9,196 nucleotides of DNA from Pseudomonadota bacterium (GTDB lineage Bacteria > Pseudomonadota > Alphaproteobacteria > Sphingomonadales > Sphingomonadaceae): positions 1 through 9,196 of the forward strand of contig JAEWIL010000221.1 in assembly GCA_023387085.1 (NCBI GenBank), in the 5' to 3' direction. This document shows positions 4,788 to 9,196 of the stretch, in pieces (positions within the stretch are counted from its first letter, which is position 1; the number at the start of each line of letters is the position of its first letter). The notes under the pieces were generated by a model, which saw nothing but the letters and a program-made list of their open reading frames with translations, had not been told where the DNA came from and did no database searches. The translations under genes and the position numbers were made by a program.

Positions 4788-6491
4788 CCGCGCCCGCGCC
4801 GCTCCGGCGACCGCCCTGCCCCTGCCCGTCGACGACAACCCCGGCGCCTGCTCGGTCCCGCGCGGCGGCGGCTGGCGGCCCGGTGCACGGTGGGCGCGTG
4901 ACGGAACGATAGAGGATTTGCCGACGCACCAGCGCCCGACGATGCGCGAGATGGGTCGCCGCTCGGAAGCAGCGCCCTCGCCTTTTCGTCCCGCACGCGG
5001 CGACGAGGCCGGCGCGGCGGTCATGCCGCCACCCGCGCTGCCGCCGCTGTGGGGCCTCAAACCCCGCATTCTCGTCGCGCGCGACGGGCAGCGCGATATC
5101 GTCACCGCCGCCTGTCCGCTCGCGCAAGATCTGGGGCTGACGCGCGGCATGGCGGCGGCGCATGCGCGCGCACTCGTTCCCGATCTCGATGTCGGCGACG
5201 CCGAGCCATCGGCCGACGCGGCGTGGCTCGACCGCCTCGCGCACCACGCCGTGCGCCACTGGACTCCGACCGCGGCGACAGAGGGCACAGATAGTCTCTG
5301 GCTCGATCTCACCGGCACCACGCATCTGTTCGGCGGCGAGCATCGCTTCTGTCGGCGGGCGATCGGATTCCTGCGCCGCCTCGGCTTCACCGCGCATATC
5401 GCGATCGCCGGCACGCCGGGGGCCGCGCACGCGCTCGCGCGCTATTCGGGCAATCGGATGACGATCCTCGCACCCGGCACCGAGACCCAGGCGCTTGCCG
5501 ACCTGCCGCTCGCCGCCCTCCGCCTCGGCCCCGAAGCCCTCGCCACCGCGGCACGCTTCGGGATCGAACGCATCGCCGATCTTTACCCGATGCCCCGCGG
5601 GCCGCTCGCGCGGCGCCTCGGCGTCAAGACCGTCGAGCGCCTGGATCAAGCTCGCGGCCTAGCCCCCGAACCGATCCAGCCGCTTGTGCCGTTCGAGGCG
5701 CCCGTCGTCGAACGGCGCCTCCTGGAGCCGGTCGCGACCGCCGAAGCCATCGCGCAGGTCGTCGGCGACCTTGTCGACGATTTGGTCGGCGTGCTCGAAA
5801 AACGCGGCCTTGGCCTGCGCGCCGCGGCGCTCGCATGCGTCCGCGTCGATGCCGCCGAACAGATCATTTCGCTCGGCGCCGCGCGCGCAACGCGCGACGC
5901 CAGGCACATCAAGCGCATGTTCGCGCTTCGTATCGAAAGGATCGAGCCCGGTCTCGGGATCGAGGCGATGCGGCTCGCCGCGCCGCAGGTGGAACCGCTC
6001 GGGGCCACGGCGATCGCCAGCGAGTTGATCGCCGGCGACCGTCCCCCCGACATCGCCCCGCTCGTCGACCAGCTCGCCGGCCGCGTCGGCGAAGCCGCGC
6101 TGTTCCGCCTGACCGCCATCGAAAGCGACGTGCCCGAACGCGCGGTCCGCGCGCTGGCGCCGCTCGCCGAGCCGCAAGGCTGGCCGAACTGGAAGCGGCC
6201 CGCCCGCCTTCTCGTTCGACCCGAGCATTTGCACGGCGTCGTGGCGCTCCTGCCCGACCATCCGCCCCGCCGTTTCATATGGCGCGGCAGGCCCTATCGC
6301 GTCGTCGCGGGCGACGGCCCCGAGCGCATCCATGGCGAATGGTGGAAGAATGGCCGCGAGATGTGGGCGCTGCGGGATTATTTCAAAGTCGAAGTGGAGA
6401 GCGGCGAGCGTTTCTGGATCTTCCGCCGCGGCGATGGCGTCGAAGCCGAAACCGGCGATCTAAGCTGGTACATGCACGGCGTGTTCGGCTG

Positions 6492-6492
<1 letters not shown>
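4705..6492 (+). CDS. imuB: ImuB, inactive Y-family DNA polymerase homologue
   Basis: A 595-residue protein. It starts MTRVASLFLPQLAIERM, the ImuB form of Y-family motif I without the catalytic Asp; the palm continues at about 117-245 with DSLWLDLTGTTHLFGG (196-211) replacing the SxDE motif of active polymerases. A helix-hairpin-helix-like part (about 265-306), the little finger (about 325-470) and the ImuB-specific C-terminus (FIWRGRPYRV, GPERIHGEWW, RDYFKV, WYMHGVFG) follow. ImuB is thought to link the beta clamp, ImuA and DnaE2 rather than synthesise DNA. I did not find a confident clamp-binding motif. Residues 21-115 are a Pro/Ala/Arg-rich insertion with a PRGGGWRPGARW motif. The ATG at 4705 has GGAGG 6 nt upstream and lies inside imuA. 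The stop shares its A with the dnaE2 start. Confidence 0.92.

Positions 6493-9196
<2,704 letters not shown>

Noticed and set aside
3882..5414. Long minus-strand open frame continuing upstream of the protease, antisense to imuA and imuB (up to 719 codons in total)
   Set aside because: Only the final 208 residues resemble a protein family. The rest is Arg/Gly/Ala-rich shadow sequence opposite two well-supported genes, as expected at high GC.

Overview
The window is GC-rich and densely coded. The ImuB and DnaE2 sequence style, the alphaproteobacterial LexA box (GTTC-N7-GTTC), the EcfG-type promoter and the small DUF1328 and DUF3606 proteins all point to an alphaproteobacterium, most likely of the order Sphingomonadales (Sphingopyxis or Sphingomonas relatives). 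The lineage call is made from recognised sequence style, not from a search.

Left part (1-1600): a group of small stress-type genes. A 56-residue DUF1328 membrane peptide lies on the minus strand at 60-230. It diverges from a 55-residue Gln/Asn-rich hydrophilic protein at 486-653. The intergenic region between them carries a textbook EcfG (general stress response sigma) promoter facing left, GGAAC-N16-CGTT, and a near-match facing right. A DUF3606 protein (743-922) and a DJ-1/PfpI-family protein (997-1551) follow on the plus strand. Terminator-like hairpins lie after the Q/N-rich gene and after the PfpI gene.

Middle part (1631-3881): a GNAT acetyltransferase with an extra N-terminal domain overlaps, by ATGA, an exonuclease III-type AP endonuclease (xthA). 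Converging on xthA from the minus strand is a membrane-anchored retropepsin-like aspartic protease. Its likely terminator is embedded in the last codons of xthA.

Right part (3953-9196): an SOS mutagenesis cassette, imuA-imuB-dnaE2. It is preceded by a perfect LexA box that overlaps a probable promoter, and the box is bracketed by an exact 8-bp inverted repeat. ImuA is the RecA/SulA-like accessory factor, ImuB the catalytically inactive Y-family polymerase homologue, and DnaE2 the error-prone C-family polymerase that does the synthesis. imuA and imuB overlap by 83 nt and imuB and dnaE2 share one base (TGATG), so translation is probably coupled. dnaE2 is open at the right edge, with 901 codons visible.

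Together the window combines general stress functions, base-excision repair (xthA) and inducible translesion synthesis. No mobile element, RNA gene or CRISPR array was seen. No clearly new multi-gene system was found. The best candidates for a second look are the divergent EcfG promoters over two tiny unannotated-size genes, the inverted repeat around the SOS box, and the disordered insertion in ImuB.
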